Assembly (NCBI RefSeq): GCF_001969385.1
Contig: NZ_CP014796.1
Span: 1,009,501 to 1,073,500, forward strand
Length of the DNA: 64,000 nucleotides
Direction of reading: 5' to 3'
Origin: Salipiger profundus
GTDB taxonomy: Bacteria; Pseudomonadota; Alphaproteobacteria; Rhodobacterales; Rhodobacteraceae
Part shown: positions 30,057 through 39,241 of the stretch, piece by piece
How positions within the stretch are numbered: the stretch's first letter is position 1
Layout of the letters: every line of letters starts with the position of its first letter
Position numbers and translations under genes: made by a program
The notes under the pieces: model-generated
Database searches by the model: none
The model's input: the letters and a program-made list of their open reading frames with translations, nothing else
What the model was told of the DNA's origin: nothing

Positions 30057-30920
30057 TCAGACCGCGGCCTTCAGGCTTTCCTCGAGGTAGATCTCGCGCA
30101 GACGACCCGCGACCGAGCCGGGCGTGCCGTCGCCGACCTTGGCGCCGTCGATCTCGACCACCGGCAGCACGAAGGCCGAGGCGGAGGTGAAGAACGCCTC
30201 GTCGGCTTCCTTCGCCTCCTCGACGGTGAAGGGCCGCTCTTCCACGGTCATCTGCGCCTCGCGGGCGAACTTCAGCACCGCGGCACGAGTGATGCCGTGC
30301 AGGATGTCGGTGGAGAGGTTGCGGGTGATGATCTTGCCGTCCTTGACGATATAGGCGTTGTTCGACGTGCCCTCGGTCACGAAGCCGTCCTCGACCATCC
30401 AGGCGTCGTCGGCGCCGGCCTTCTTGGCCATCATCTTGCCCATCGACGGGTAGAGCAGCTGCACGGTCTTGATGTCGCGGCGGCCCCAGCGGACGTCCTC
30501 GATCGAGATCACCTTGATGCCGGTCTTCGCGGTCGGATTGTTCGACAGGCCCGGCTTTGCCTGCGTGAACAGCACCAGCGTCGGCTCGGTGGTCTCGGGG
30601 TCGGGGAAGACGAAATCGCGGTCGCCCGGCGCACCGCGCGTGACCTGCAGGTAGATCAGCCCCTCGTCGATGTCGTTGAGCTCGACGAGCTTGCGGTGGA
30701 TCGAGAGCAGATCGTCGAAGGCCGCGGGCTTCTTCATGTCGAGCTCGTTCAGCGAGCGCTCGAGCCGCTTCAGGTGGCCGTCGAAGTCGATGAGCTTGCC
30801 GCCCAGCACCGAGGTCACCTCGTAGACGCCGTCGGCCATGAGAAAGGCGCGGTCGAAGATCGAGACCTTGGCTTCGGTCTCGGGCAGGAAGTCTCCGTTG
30901 AGATAGACGGTGCGGGTCAT
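30057..30920 (-). CDS. D-amino-acid aminotransferase (class IV PLP)
   Basis: A 287-aa fold-type IV PLP enzyme that swaps amino groups between D-amino acids and 2-oxo acids, in the cytoplasm. The N-terminus YLNGDFLPETEAKVS and FDRAFLMADGVYEV is typical. Lys151 in GRRDIKTVQLLYP aligns with the PLP lysine of D-alanine transaminases, and EGTSNNAYIV sits at the conserved PLP-phosphate region. The branched-chain aminotransferase IlvE is a relative, but the length and RDIK context favour the D-amino acid class. It lies on the same strand as dgcA and dgcN, with a plus-strand gene between. Confidence 0.87.
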   Translation of the reverse strand: MTRTVYLNGDFLPETEAKVSIFDRAFLMADGVYEVTSVLGGKLIDFDGHLKRLERSLNELDMKKPAAFDDLLSIHRKLVELNDIDEGLIYLQVTRGAPGDRDFVFPDPETTEPTLVLFTQAKPGLSNNPTAKTGIKVISIEDVRWGRRDIKTVQLLYPSMGKMMAKKAGADDAWMVEDGFVTEGTSNNAYIVKDGKIITRNLSTDILHGITRAAVLKFAREAQMTVEERPFTVEEAKEADEAFFTSASAFVLPVVEIDGAKVGDGTPGSVAGRLREIYLEESLKAAV

Positions 30921-31091
30921 GGCTTACTCCTTGTCATGCGGGCGGAGGCCGCTGCGGCCCCCGGGAAACGGGTGTCGGCTGTCGCGATCGAGGAACAACC
31001 CCCGGCGCGCCATGTCAACCACGGCGCCGCATTGCGACGGTGCGGGGGCGGGTCTATTCTGGCGCAGGACACCGAGCAAAGGCGGCATCTC

Positions 31092-32096
31092 ATGGCCGAG
31101 CCCCGAGAGCTTTCGCGCTTCATCAAGGACGCCCTGGCCGCGGGCCTGCCCCGCGACGAGATCCGCGCTGCCCTGCGCGATGCGGGCTGGAGCGAGACCG
31201 AAACCGAGGCCGCGCTGGCGCGCTGGTCGGACCGGATCACGCCCGCCGGGCCGGTGCCGCAGCCGGTGCAGTCCACCGCTGCGCGCGACGCGCTGTTCTA
31301 CGCGCTGCTCTTCGTGACGTTCGGCATGGTCGCCGGCAACGTGCTCGCGCTGCTGTTCGGACAGATCGAGCACCGCCTGCCGGACCCGGATCGCGCGGTG
31401 CGCTACGCGGTCAGCGGGCTGCGCTGGTCGATCGCCGCGCTCGTGGTCTTCACCCCGACCTTCTGGCTGCTCGACCGGGCCGATGCGCGGGCCGTGCGGG
31501 CCGACCCGTCGCGGCTGACCGGAACCATCCGCAGATGGCTGTCGGCGCTGGCGATGCTGATCGCCGTAATCACCCTGCTCGGCGACGCCCTGTCGCTGAT
31601 CTACACCTTCCTCGATGGCCAGATCACCGCGCGGTTCCTCGCGAAATCCGCCGCCGTGGCGCTGATCGCGGCGGTCGTGCTCGGCTATTTCAGGCAAGGA
31701 CGCTGGCAACGCCGCCACGGCACCGTTCCGGCGGGATGGGTGCTGATCGGCCTTGCGGTCCTCGCCACCGCGCTTGCCCTTCCGCTGACCGGCGGCCCGG
31801 AGCGCGGCCGGATGGAGCAGCGCGACGCGGCCCGCATCTCGGACCTGCGCACGCTCTCGGGCGACGTGGCGATCTGCTTCGAAGGGCATCAGGAGGGCCT
31901 TCCCGAAACGCTGTCGCCGCTCGAATGCGCCCGCAACGCGGGCCAGCTCACCGGCTTCGCCGCCGGGATCACGTATCGGCGCGTGTCGGACAGAAGCTTC
32001 GATCTGTGCACGATGGTCGAATTCCCGCCTGCGGTCGTCGGATACGGCATCGCCCTGACCGACGACGCGGCCTGCATCCGGACCACCATCGACTGA
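31092..32096 (+). CDS. DUF5671 domain membrane protein
   Basis: A 334-aa protein with an N-terminal helical segment resembling DUF5671 proteins (LSRFIKDALAAGLPRDEIRAAL), then four to five transmembrane helices in residues 58-240 (first ALFYALLFVTFGMVAGNVLALL) and a soluble C-terminal domain with three Cys (about 245-330). The function of DUF5671 proteins is not known. The ATG at 31092 is preceded by AAAGGCGG. It is a single plus-strand gene between the minus-strand D-amino-acid aminotransferase and dgcA, which may be chance. Confidence 0.75.
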   Translation: MAEPRELSRFIKDALAAGLPRDEIRAALRDAGWSETETEAALARWSDRITPAGPVPQPVQSTAARDALFYALLFVTFGMVAGNVLALLFGQIEHRLPDPDRAVRYAVSGLRWSIAALVVFTPTFWLLDRADARAVRADPSRLTGTIRRWLSALAMLIAVITLLGDALSLIYTFLDGQITARFLAKSAAVALIAAVVLGYFRQGRWQRRHGTVPAGWVLIGLAVLATALALPLTGGPERGRMEQRDAARISDLRTLSGDVAICFEGHQEGLPETLSPLECARNAGQLTGFAAGITYRRVSDRSFDLCTMVEFPPAVVGYGIALTDDAACIRTTID

Positions 32097-32102
32097 CGCC
32101 CC

Positions 32103-33068
32103 TCAGCCCCAGAGGGCCCGAACCGGCGGATGCACGCCCGCCTCGTCGAAGGTGAGCGGCGTTTCGCGGTCCTCGGCCAGCAGCAAGGGGCCGTCGAGAT
32201 CGGTGAAGGCCGCCCCCTGTGCCAGCAGCACCGCCGGCGCCATGGCCAGAGACGAGCCGACCATGCAGCCGACGAAGATGCCGTAGCCCTCGGCCTCGGC
32301 GGCCTCGCGCAGCTTCAGCGCCTCGGTCAGACCGCCGGTCTTGTCGAGCTTGATGTTGACGATGTCGTATTTGCCCTTGAGCCCCGGCAGCGAGGCACGG
32401 TCGTGGGCGCTTTCGTCGGCGCAGACCGGCACCGGCCGATCCATCCCGATGAGCGCCTCGTCGTCCCCCGCCGGCAGCGGCTGCTCGACCATCGCCACGC
32501 CGAGCCGCACCAGGTGCGGCGCGAGATCGGCGTAGACCTCGGCGGTCCAGCCCTCGTTCGCGTCGACGATGATGGTGCTGTCCGGCGCGCCGGCGCGCAC
32601 GGCCTCGAGCCGCGGCATGTCCTCGGGCGTGCCGAGCTTCACCTTAAGCAGCGGGCGCCAGGCGTTCTTGGCGGCCTGCGCCTGCATGATCTCGGGGGTG
32701 TCGAGCGACAGCGTGTAGGCGGTGATCTCGGGGCCCGGCTCGGGGGCGCCGATCATCTCCCAGACCCGCTTGCCGGTGGTCTTGGCTTCCCAGTCCCAAA
32801 GCGCGCAATCGACCGCGTTTCGGGCGGCCCCGGCCGGCAGCAGGTCCTGAAGGGTCTCGCGGGTCACGTCCTCGGGCAGGCCGGCGATCTCGGCGGTGAC
32901 GCTCTCGAGCGTCTCGTCGTAGCGCGCGTAGGGCACGCATTCGCCCCAGCCGGTCACGCCGTCGCGGGTGATCTTCACGGTCAGCACCCGCGCCTCGGTG
33001 CGGCTGCCCCGCGAGATCGTGAAGACCTGCGCCAGCCGGAAGGTGTCTTGCGTGACCTCGATGCTCAC
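32103..33068 (-). CDS. dgcA: N-acetyl-D-glutamate racemase DgcA (enolase superfamily)
   Basis: This is an enolase-superfamily racemase (321 aa), the second enzyme of the marine D-glutamate pathway, converting N-acetyl-D-Glu to N-acetyl-L-Glu. Seen: the capping domain (VTGWGECVPYARYDET), then a TIM barrel with KVKLG (catalytic Lys-x-Lys), IIVDANEGW and VEQPLP (metal Asp/Glu), CADESAHD and IKLDKTGGLTEAL, with the second catalytic Lys in NIKLDK. It starts at a GTG (complement of 33066-33068). Dipeptide epimerases share this fold; the dgcN neighbour decides the call. It follows dgcN after 96 bp containing a strong hairpin. Confidence 0.88.
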   Translation of the reverse strand: MSIEVTQDTFRLAQVFTISRGSRTEARVLTVKITRDGVTGWGECVPYARYDETLESVTAEIAGLPEDVTRETLQDLLPAGAARNAVDCALWDWEAKTTGKRVWEMIGAPEPGPEITAYTLSLDTPEIMQAQAAKNAWRPLLKVKLGTPEDMPRLEAVRAGAPDSTIIVDANEGWTAEVYADLAPHLVRLGVAMVEQPLPAGDDEALIGMDRPVPVCADESAHDRASLPGLKGKYDIVNIKLDKTGGLTEALKLREAAEAEGYGIFVGCMVGSSLAMAPAVLLAQGAAFTDLDGPLLLAEDRETPLTFDEAGVHPPVRALWG

Positions 33069-33105
33069 AGCCCCTGCCCTTTCGTGTCTCGTCGTGTGGA
33101 ATCGG

Positions 33106-33132
33106 GGCGGCGGCGCAGCACGCGCCGCCGCC
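33106..33132. repeat. Strong intercistronic hairpin between dgcN and dgcA
   Basis: GGCGGCGGCGC-AGCAC-GCGCCGCCGCC, 11-bp perfect arms and a 5-nt loop, lies in the 96-bp spacer. It has no following T-tract on either strand. It may adjust dgcA expression relative to dgcN, or protect the upstream message from exonucleases. Confidence 0.6.
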
Positions 33133-33164
33133 GGTCTGTCGTCATGTCGACTGTGCCAAGCGGC

Positions 33165-34166
33165 TCAGAGCGCGGCAACCGCCTCGGCCAGGCGCTCGGC
33201 CCCGTGGCGGTAGGGATCGACCGTCGGCAGGCCGAGCCGCTCCTCGACCTCCTTGCAATAGGCCAGCGCCTCGTCGTCGCCCATGTGCTGGGTGTTGATC
33301 GACACGCCGATCACCTTGCAGTCGGGGTTGGCCACCTGCGCGAGCTGCAGCGCGACGTCACGCACCGCCTCGATCGTCGGCAGCTTGTAGCCCGGCAGGC
33401 CGCGCATGTGGGTGCGGGTCGGCTCGTGGCAGATCACCAGCGCGTCGGGCTGACCGCCGTGCACCAGCGCCATGGTCACGCCGGAATAGGAGACGTGGAA
33501 CAGGCTGCCCTGCCCCTCGATGATGTCCCAGTGATCCTCGTCGTTGTCCGGGGTCAGGTACTCGATCGAGCCCGCCATGAAGTCGGCGATGACCGCGTCG
33601 AGCGGCACGCCGTCGCCGGTGATGAGAATGCCGGTCTGGCCGGTCGCCCGGAACGAGGACTTCATGCCCTTCTCGCGCATCGCCGCATCGAGCGCGAGCG
33701 CGGTATACATCTTGCCGACCGAGCAGTCGGTGCCCACCGCGAGCAGCCGCTTGCCGCTGCGCTTCTCGCCGTTGGCGATGGGATATTTGACCTCCGGGAT
33801 GCGCACGTCGTGCAGCGTCTGCCCGCAGGATTTCGCGACGGCGGCAAGGTCCTCCTCGTCGCGCAGCAGGTTGTGCAGGCCGGACGCGAGATCGAAGCCT
33901 TCTTCCAGTGCCTCGACAAGCACCTTCTTCCACTTCTGCGAGATCACGCCGCCACGGTTGGCGACGCCGATCACCAGCGTCTTGGCACCCGCGGCCTTGG
34001 CCTCGGCAAGCGTCATGTCGGGCAGCTTCAGGTCGGCCTTGCAGCCTTCGAGGCGGAACTGGCCCACGCAGTTCTCCGGGCGCCAGTCCTTGATCCCCTG
34101 CGCCACCTTGGCGGCGAGCGGGTCCGGGGCGTCTCCGAGGAAGAGCAGATAGGGGGTCTCGATCAT
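33165..34166 (-). CDS. dgcN: D-glutamate N-acetyltransferase DgcN (DUF1611)
   Basis: DgcN belongs to the DUF1611 family; in marine bacteria it acetylates D-glutamate with acetyl-CoA so that DgcA can racemise it. The 333-aa product has a P-loop-like segment GTDCSVGKMYTALAL (about 143-157) and further on GQGSLFHVSYSGVTMALVHG and CHEPTRTHMRG, family-typical regions around the active site. The ATG lies 270 bp from the start of the divergent mcl gene, in a region with a candidate promoter. The deacetylase that finishes the pathway is not in the window. Confidence 0.88.
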   Translation of the reverse strand: MIETPYLLFLGDAPDPLAAKVAQGIKDWRPENCVGQFRLEGCKADLKLPDMTLAEAKAAGAKTLVIGVANRGGVISQKWKKVLVEALEEGFDLASGLHNLLRDEEDLAAVAKSCGQTLHDVRIPEVKYPIANGEKRSGKRLLAVGTDCSVGKMYTALALDAAMREKGMKSSFRATGQTGILITGDGVPLDAVIADFMAGSIEYLTPDNDEDHWDIIEGQGSLFHVSYSGVTMALVHGGQPDALVICHEPTRTHMRGLPGYKLPTIEAVRDVALQLAQVANPDCKVIGVSINTQHMGDDEALAYCKEVEERLGLPTVDPYRHGAERLAEAVAAL

Positions 34167-34347
34167 GTCTTTTCCCTGTCGTTAGGATTCGCGGCAGTTT
34201 GCCCTGCATCAGACGCAAATTCATCGCGAATACCACCGATCCGCCGGCGCGGACGCCGAATTTTCATGCGTTTTCGCTCCGCCGCCGAAGAATCGTGCAT
34301 CATCTCCGCAGACCTTCGCCGCGCCGCCGCATTCATCGGACCGCTTT

Positions 34348-34376
34348 TTGCTTGCGCAGCATGGGGACATTTAATA
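34348..34376 (+). promoter_or_regulatory. Candidate sigma-70 promoter of mcl1, with nearby CGTAAC/GTTACG inverted repeat
   Basis: TTGCTT (34348-34353) and TTAATA (34371-34376) are separated by exactly 17 bp in the dgcN-mcl1 spacer, and face mcl1. Downstream an inverted repeat, CGTAAC (34380-34385) and GTTACG (34405-34410), sits in the likely 5' leader about 27-57 nt before the start, placed for regulator binding or as a hairpin. The TTAATA is embedded in an AT-rich patch of an otherwise GC-rich region. Promoter calls from sequence alone are weak. Confidence 0.45.
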
Positions 34377-34436
34377 ACCCGTAACGTGAGGAAAACGAAA
34401 CATAGTTACGAGCCTATGGCCGTCAGAGGAGAAACC

Positions 34437-35396
34437 ATGAGCTTCCGCATCCAGCCCAGCCCCCCGGCACGCCCCAACCGCTGCCAGCTTTTCGGCCCGG
34501 GGTCGCGCCCGGCGATCTTCGAGAAGATGGCCGGCTCCGACGCGGACGTGATCAACCTCGATCTCGAGGATTCGGTCGCCCCCGACGACAAGGACAGCGC
34601 GCGCGCAAACATCATCCAGGCAATCGGCGACATCGACTGGGGCAAGAAGACCCTCTCGGTGCGGATCAACGGGCTCGACACACCTTACTGGTATCGTGAC
34701 GTGGTGGACCTGCTGGAACAGGCCTCCGACCGGCTCGACCAGATCATGATCCCCAAGGTCGGCTGCGCCGGCGATCTCTACGCCGTCGACGCGCTGGTCA
34801 CCGCCGTCGAGCGCGCCAAGGGCCGCACGAAGCCGATCAAGTTCGAGGTCATCATCGAATCCGCCGCCGGTATCGCCCACGTGGAAGAGATCGCCGCCGC
34901 CTCGCCCCGGCTCGAGGCGATGAGCCTCGGCGCCGCCGATTTCGCCGCCTCGATGGGCATGGCGACCACGGGCATCGGCGGCACGCAGGAAAACTACTAC
35001 ATGCTGCACGAAGGTGCGAAGCACTGGTCCGACCCGTGGCACTGGGCGCAGGCCGCCATCGTTGCCGCCTGCCGCACCCACGGCGTGCTGCCGGTCGACG
35101 GCCCCTTCGGCGACTTCTCCGACGACGACGGCTTCCGCGCGCAGGCGCTGCGCTCGGCGACGCTGGGCATGGTCGGCAAATGGGCCATCCATCCCAAGCA
35201 GGTGACGCTCGCCAACGAGGTCTTCACCCCCTCGGAAAAGGCCGTGACCGAGGCGCGCGAGATCCTCGCCGCGATGGAAGAGGCCAAGGCCAAGGGCGAA
35301 GGCGCCACGGTCTACAAGGGCCGGCTCGTCGACATCGCCTCGATCAAGCAGGCCGAGGTGATCGTGAAGCAGTCCGAGATGATCGCCGGGCACTGA
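34437..35396 (+). CDS. mcl1: L-malyl-CoA / beta-methylmalyl-CoA lyase Mcl1
   Basis: Mcl1 cleaves beta-methylmalyl-CoA and L-malyl-CoA to glyoxylate plus propionyl- or acetyl-CoA in the ethylmalonyl-CoA pathway, in the cytoplasm. The 319-aa product (318 in Rhodobacter sphaeroides) is of the HpcH/HpaI/CitE family: VINLDLEDSVAPDDK (metal Asp/Glu), KFEVIIESAAGIAHVEEI (metal Glu), SLGAADFAASMG and KWAIHPKQVTLANEVF. The ATG has AGAGGAG upstream. A 12-bp terminator stem follows the gene. Its neighbour dgcN is divergent; there is no obvious functional link beyond organic-acid use. Confidence 0.95.
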   Translation: MSFRIQPSPPARPNRCQLFGPGSRPAIFEKMAGSDADVINLDLEDSVAPDDKDSARANIIQAIGDIDWGKKTLSVRINGLDTPYWYRDVVDLLEQASDRLDQIMIPKVGCAGDLYAVDALVTAVERAKGRTKPIKFEVIIESAAGIAHVEEIAAASPRLEAMSLGAADFAASMGMATTGIGGTQENYYMLHEGAKHWSDPWHWAQAAIVAACRTHGVLPVDGPFGDFSDDDGFRAQALRSATLGMVGKWAIHPKQVTLANEVFTPSEKAVTEAREILAAMEEAKAKGEGATVYKGRLVDIASIKQAEVIVKQSEMIAGH

Positions 35397-35427
35397 GCCC
35401 GCGCGCCATCCTCCTCAACAAAAGACA

Positions 35428-35454
35428 GCGGGCCCGGAGCATTTCCGGGCCTGC
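35428..35454 (+). terminator. Rho-independent-type terminator of mcl1
   Basis: The stem AGCGGGCCCGGA pairs with TCCGGGCCTGCT (12 bp with one G-T pair) around a GCATT loop, 32 bp after the mcl1 stop, and is followed by TTTCCC. The stem is strong, the T-run short. Confidence 0.75.
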
Positions 35455-35845
35455 TTTCCCTGCAAGAGGCCGGACGCCTGCGCGACCTCCGCGCGCCCGA
35501 CCCGACACGGACCGATGAGCAGGTCCGGCCTGTGCATCGTCACACTCTGCCTCCTTCCCGCCTTCTCGGGCGTCGATATTGCGCCTCATTCCGTCAGGAC
35601 AAACCGGCGCGCGCTCCGGCCTGTGGGAACGGTCGCCCCTCCGCACGAGACCACCGAGGGCATGTATTTCTCCCGTCGCATCGCGTGCGTCGGCTCTGGC
35701 AACGGCACGTCCCGGGGGCAATTTCTGGACAGCACGTGACCCCGCGCCACATTTCGTGCCAGCATGGCCGGCAACTGCCGGCCGTATTGAGCCCGTCACG
35801 ACGGGACGGTAAAGCGCTGGACCTGACGCCGGAAAGGAATCGCCC
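35455..35845. other. Non-coding stretch between the mcl1 terminator and rimBK
   Basis: These 391 bp are the rest of the longest gene-free gap in the window. Short reading frames occur but lack codon bias and good ribosome sites. The last 80 bp hold two hairpins (listed separately) that lie in the likely rimBK leader; the remainder shows nothing I can name. Confidence 0.6.
35766..35805 (+). promoter_or_regulatory. Two consecutive hairpins in the rimBK leader
   Basis: GGCCGGC-AACT-GCCGGCC (35766-35783) is followed eight bases later by CCCGTC-AC-GACGGG (35792-35805). They end 40 nt before the rimBK ATG, which has GGAAAGGA upstream. If transcribed, they could form a structured leader or attenuator; no T-tract follows the second hairpin. 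Confidence 0.5.
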
Positions 35846-37243
35846 ATGTCCCGTTTCACGCTCGGATGGGAGGAATGGCTTGCCCTCCCCGACCTCGGCC
35901 TGCCCGCGATCTGTGCCAAGGTCGATACCGGGGCGCGGACCTCCGCGCTGCACGCCTTCGCCATCGAACCCTTCGGCTCCTCCGACAAGCCGATGGTGCG
36001 CTTCGCGATTCATCCCGATCCGACCGACCCCGCTCTCGAAATGATCTGCTCGGCGCCGCTCAAGGACCGGCGCGAAGTCACCTCGTCGAACGGCGAGACC
36101 GAGCTACGCTTCGTGATCGAAACGACCATCACCATGGGCGACCGCAGCTGGCCGATCGAGGTCACGCTGACCGACCGCGGCGGCATGGCCTACCGGATGC
36201 TGCTCGGCCGCACCGCGCTCGCCGAAGACATGATCGTGCAGCCCAGCCACAGCTTCTGCCAGCCCGAGCTGTCGTTCGAGGAATATCGCGGCATCCCGCG
36301 CAACGCCCGCCACCGCCGCGCGCTGCGCCTCGCGATCCTCACCCGCGAACCCGGCAACTACTCGACCCGCCGGCTTATCGAGTCGGCCGAGGCCCGCGGC
36401 CACACCATGGAGGCGATCGACACCTCGCGCTGCTACATGAACATCCACGCCGTCGGCGGCGAGGTGCACTATGACGGTCGCCGCCTGCCGCACTACGACG
36501 CGGTGATTCCGCGCATCGGCGCCTCGGTCACCTCCTACGGCACAGCGGTCGTGCGCCAGTTCGAGACGATGGGCACCTACTGCCTGTCCGGCTCCGAGGG
36601 CATCACCACCTCGCGCGACAAGCTGCACGCCCACCAGGTGCTCGCCCGCAACCGCATCGGCACCCCGACCACCGCCTTCGCCCGCAGCCCCAAGGATTCG
36701 GGCAACGTCATCAGCCTCGTGGGCGGCGCGCCGCTTGTGCTGAAACTGCTCGAAAGCACCCAGGGCAAGGGCGTCGTGCTGGCCGAGACCAAGAAGGCGG
36801 CGGAATCGGTGATCTCCGCCTTCCAGGGCCTCAAGGCCGACTTCCTCGTGCAGAGTTTCGTCAAGGAAGCCGCCGGCGAGGACATCCGCTGCTTCGTCGT
36901 CGGCGGCAAGGTCGTGGCTGCCATGCGCCGCAAGGGCAAGCCCGACGACTTCCGCTCCAACCTGCACCAGGGCGGCACCGCCGAGACGGTGCGCATCACC
37001 CGTACCGAGCGCGAAGCCGCCATCCGTGCCGCCCGCGCCATGAAACTCGACGTGGCCGGCGTCGACCTGCTGCGTGGCGAGGACGGCCCCAAGGTGCTCG
37101 AGGTCAACTCCTCGCCCGGGCTCGAGGGCATCGAGAAGACCTCCGGCAAGGACATCGCCGGCCTGGTGATCGCCCATATCGAGGACAAGGTCGCCCCAAG
37201 GCCGCCGCGCCCCCGCAGCCGCACGAAGCGCAGCGCCCGCTGA
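35846..37243 (+). CDS. rimK: RimB-RimK fusion: ATP-dependent zinc protease-like domain plus glutamate ligase
   Basis: A 465-aa two-domain protein. Residues 1-150 form a retropepsin-like 'ATP-dependent zinc protease' (RimB) domain with [17 protein letters not shown] at 27-30. From about 161 onwards it is a RimK-type ATP-grasp enzyme: [83 protein letters not shown] and [15 protein letters not shown], the metal/ATP site. RimK adds Glu residues to the C-terminus of ribosomal protein S6; RimB modulates it in Pseudomonas, where the genes are separate. The tail is Pro/Arg rich. A half-copy of the intergenic repeat follows the stop. Confidence 0.9.
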   Translation: MSRFTLGWEEWLALPDLGLPAICAKVDTGARTSALHAFAIEPFGSSDKPMVRFAIHPDPTDPALEMICSAPLKDRREVTSSNGETELRFVIETTITMGDRSWPIEVTLTDRGGMAYRMLLGRTALAEDMIVQPSHSFCQPELSFEEYRGIPRNARHRRALRLAILTREPGNYSTRRLIESAEARGHTMEAIDTSRCYMNIHAVGGEVHYDGRRLPHYDAVIPRIGASVTSYGTAVVRQFETMGTYCLSGSEGITTSRDKLHAHQVLARNRIGTPTTAFARSPKDSGNVISLVGGAPLVLKLLESTQGKGVVLAETKKAAESVISAFQGLKADFLVQSFVKEAAGEDIRCFVVGGKVVAAMRRKGKPDDFRSNLHQGGTAETVRITRTEREAAIRAARAMKLDVAGVDLLRGEDGPKVLEVNSSPGLEGIEKTSGKDIAGLVIAHIEDKVAPRPPRPRSRTKRSAR

Positions 37244-37262
37244 CCCGCGACCCCGTCCGGCC

Positions 37263-37325
37263 CTTCTCCGGTTTTCCAAATACCCTCGGGGGAGTCGCCC
37301 GCAGGGCGACGGGGGCAGAGCCCCC
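37263..37325. repeat. Palindromic intergenic repeat, copy 2 (half element, reverse orientation)
   Basis: Reading the minus strand this is the left half of the same element as at 904 and 39242: GGGGGC-TCT-GCCCCC (37311-37325), then the hairpin GTCGCCC-TGC-GGGCGAC (37294-37310), then CTCCCCCGAGGGTATTT and CGGAGAAG. It lies between rimBK and ilvD, opposite in orientation to copy 3 on the other side of ilvD. Confidence 0.85.
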
Positions 37326-37398
37326 GCATGCCGCGGCCCTTGCCGCAAGGGCCGCGGAACGGTAAACAGCCCCGACATTGCAAACGAAGGGATGACCC

Positions 37399-39228
37399 AT
37401 GCCCGCCTATCGCTCCCGCACCACCACCCACGGCCGCAACATGGCCGGCGCCCGTGGCCTCTGGCGCGCCACCGGCATGACGGACGGCGACTGGAACAAG
37501 CCCATCATCGCCATCGTCAACAGCTTCACCCAGTTCGTGCCCGGCCACGTGCACCTCAAGGATCTCGGCCAGATGGTCGCCCGCGAGGTCGAGAAGGCCG
37601 GCGGCGTCGCCAAGGAATTCAACACCATCGCGGTGGATGACGGCATCGCCATGGGCCACGACGGCATGCTCTACTCGCTGCCCTCGCGCGAGATCATCGC
37701 CGACAGCGTGGAGTACATGGTCAACGCGCATTGTGCCGACGCCATGGTCTGCATCTCCAACTGCGACAAGATCACCCCCGGCATGCTGATGGCCGCGATG
37801 CGGCTCAACATCCCCGTGGTCTTCGTTTCCGGCGGCCCGATGGAAGCCGGCAAGGTCGAATGGGAAGGCACCGAACGGGCGCTCGACCTCGTCGACGCCA
37901 TGGTCGCCGCCGCCGACGACAAGTATTCCGACGCGCAGGTCTCGGCGATCGAGGAAGCCGCCTGCCCGACCTGCGGCTCCTGCTCGGGGATGTTCACCGC
38001 CAACTCGATGAACTGCCTGACCGAGGCGCTCGGCCTGTCGCTGCCCGGAAACGGCTCGACGCTGGCGACCCACTCCGACCGCCAGCGGCTGTTCGTCGAG
38101 GCCGGCCACCTGATCGTCGACCTTGCCAAGCGCTACTATGAGCAGAACGACACCACCGTGCTTCCGCGCTCCATCGCCACCTTCGACGCGTTCAAGAACG
38201 CCATGACGCTCGACATCGCCATGGGCGGTTCGACCAACACGGTGCTGCACCTGCTCGCCGCCGCCAGCGAGGGCGAGGTCGACTTCGACATGTCCGACAT
38301 CGACCAACTGTCGCGGCACGTGCCCGTGCTTTGCAAGGTTGCGCCTGCCAAGGACGACGTGCACATGGAAGACGTGCACCGCGCCGGCGGCATCATGGCG
38401 ATCCTCGGCCAGCTCGACCGCGCCGGTCTGCTCGACAACAGCGTGCACACCGTCCACGCCGAGACCATGGCCCACGCGCTCGACCGCTGGGATGTCTCAC
38501 GCACCAACTCCGAGAGCGTGCACGATTTCTACCGTGCCGCACCGGGCGGCGTGCGCTCGACCACGGCCTTCTCGCAGTCGATGCGCTACGACACGCTCGA
38601 CCTCGACCGGCAGGGCGGCGTGATCCGCGACGCCGAGCATGCCTTTTCCAAGGACGGCGGCCTCGCCGTGCTGTTCGGCAACATCGCCGAGGAAGGCTGC
38701 ATCGTGAAGACCGCCGGTGTCGACGAGAGCATCCTCGTCTTCTCCGGCCCTGCCCGCATCTTCGAGAGCCAGGACAGCGCGGTCAGCGCGATCCTGACCA
38801 ACAAGATCAACCCCGGCGACGTGGTGCTGATCCGCTACGAGGGCCCGCGCGGCGGCCCGGGCATGCAGGAAATGCTCTACCCGACGTCCTACCTGAAATC
38901 GAAGGGCCTCGGGAAGGACTGCGCACTGGTCACCGACGGCCGGTTCTCGGGCGGCTCCTCGGGCCTGTCGATCGGCCACGTCTCGCCGGAAGCGGCCGAG
39001 GGCGGCGCCATCGGCCTCGTGGAAGAGGGCGACACGATCGAGATCGACATCCCCAACCGCAAGATCAACCTCGCGGTCGACGACGCGGTGCTCGCCGAGC
39101 GCCGCCTGAAGCGCGACGATATCGGCTGGCGTCCGGACGAGCAGCGCAAGCGCAAGGTTTCGAAGGCACTCAAGGCCTATGCCGCGCTGACGACCTCGGC
39201 CTCGAAAGGTGCCGTCCGGCAGATCTGA
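37399..39228 (+). CDS. ilvD: Dihydroxy-acid dehydratase IlvD
   Basis: IlvD dehydrates dihydroxy-isovalerate and dihydroxy-methylvalerate in valine/isoleucine synthesis. The 609-aa product (616 in E. coli) has the iron-sulfur cysteines in [12 protein letters not shown] (Cys122, with the carbamylated Lys124) and [17 protein letters not shown], and the C-terminal [20 protein letters not shown]. It is a single gene, flanked on each side by copies of the GGGGGCTCTGCCCCC repeat in opposite orientations, which may close the transcription unit. The ATG at 37399 has AACGAAGGGA upstream. Confidence 0.97.
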   Translation: MPAYRSRTTTHGRNMAGARGLWRATGMTDGDWNKPIIAIVNSFTQFVPGHVHLKDLGQMVAREVEKAGGVAKEFNTIAVDDGIAMGHDGMLYSLPSREIIADSVEYMVNAHCADAMVCISNCDKITPGMLMAAMRLNIPVVFVSGGPMEAGKVEWEGTERALDLVDAMVAAADDKYSDAQVSAIEEAACPTCGSCSGMFTANSMNCLTEALGLSLPGNGSTLATHSDRQRLFVEAGHLIVDLAKRYYEQNDTTVLPRSIATFDAFKNAMTLDIAMGGSTNTVLHLLAAASEGEVDFDMSDIDQLSRHVPVLCKVAPAKDDVHMEDVHRAGGIMAILGQLDRAGLLDNSVHTVHAETMAHALDRWDVSRTNSESVHDFYRAAPGGVRSTTAFSQSMRYDTLDLDRQGGVIRDAEHAFSKDGGLAVLFGNIAEEGCIVKTAGVDESILVFSGPARIFESQDSAVSAILTNKINPGDVVLIRYEGPRGGPGMQEMLYPTSYLKSKGLGKDCALVTDGRFSGGSSGLSIGHVSPEAAEGGAIGLVEEGDTIEIDIPNRKINLAVDDAVLAERRLKRDDIGWRPDEQRKRKVSKALKAYAALTTSASKGAVRQI

Positions 39229-39241
39229 CCGCGATGCCGGC

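Noticed and set aside
32130..35396. An apparent 1088-codon plus-strand frame containing Mcl1
   Set aside because: Only the part from 34437 is coding; the rest is the mirror of dgcA and dgcN, which have strong motifs on the other strand.
35515..35739. Small ORF beginning MSRSGLCIVTLCLLPAF in the gap before rimBK
   Set aside because: It looks vaguely like a signal peptide, but has no ribosome site, no codon bias and no domain, and it reads through the likely rimBK leader.
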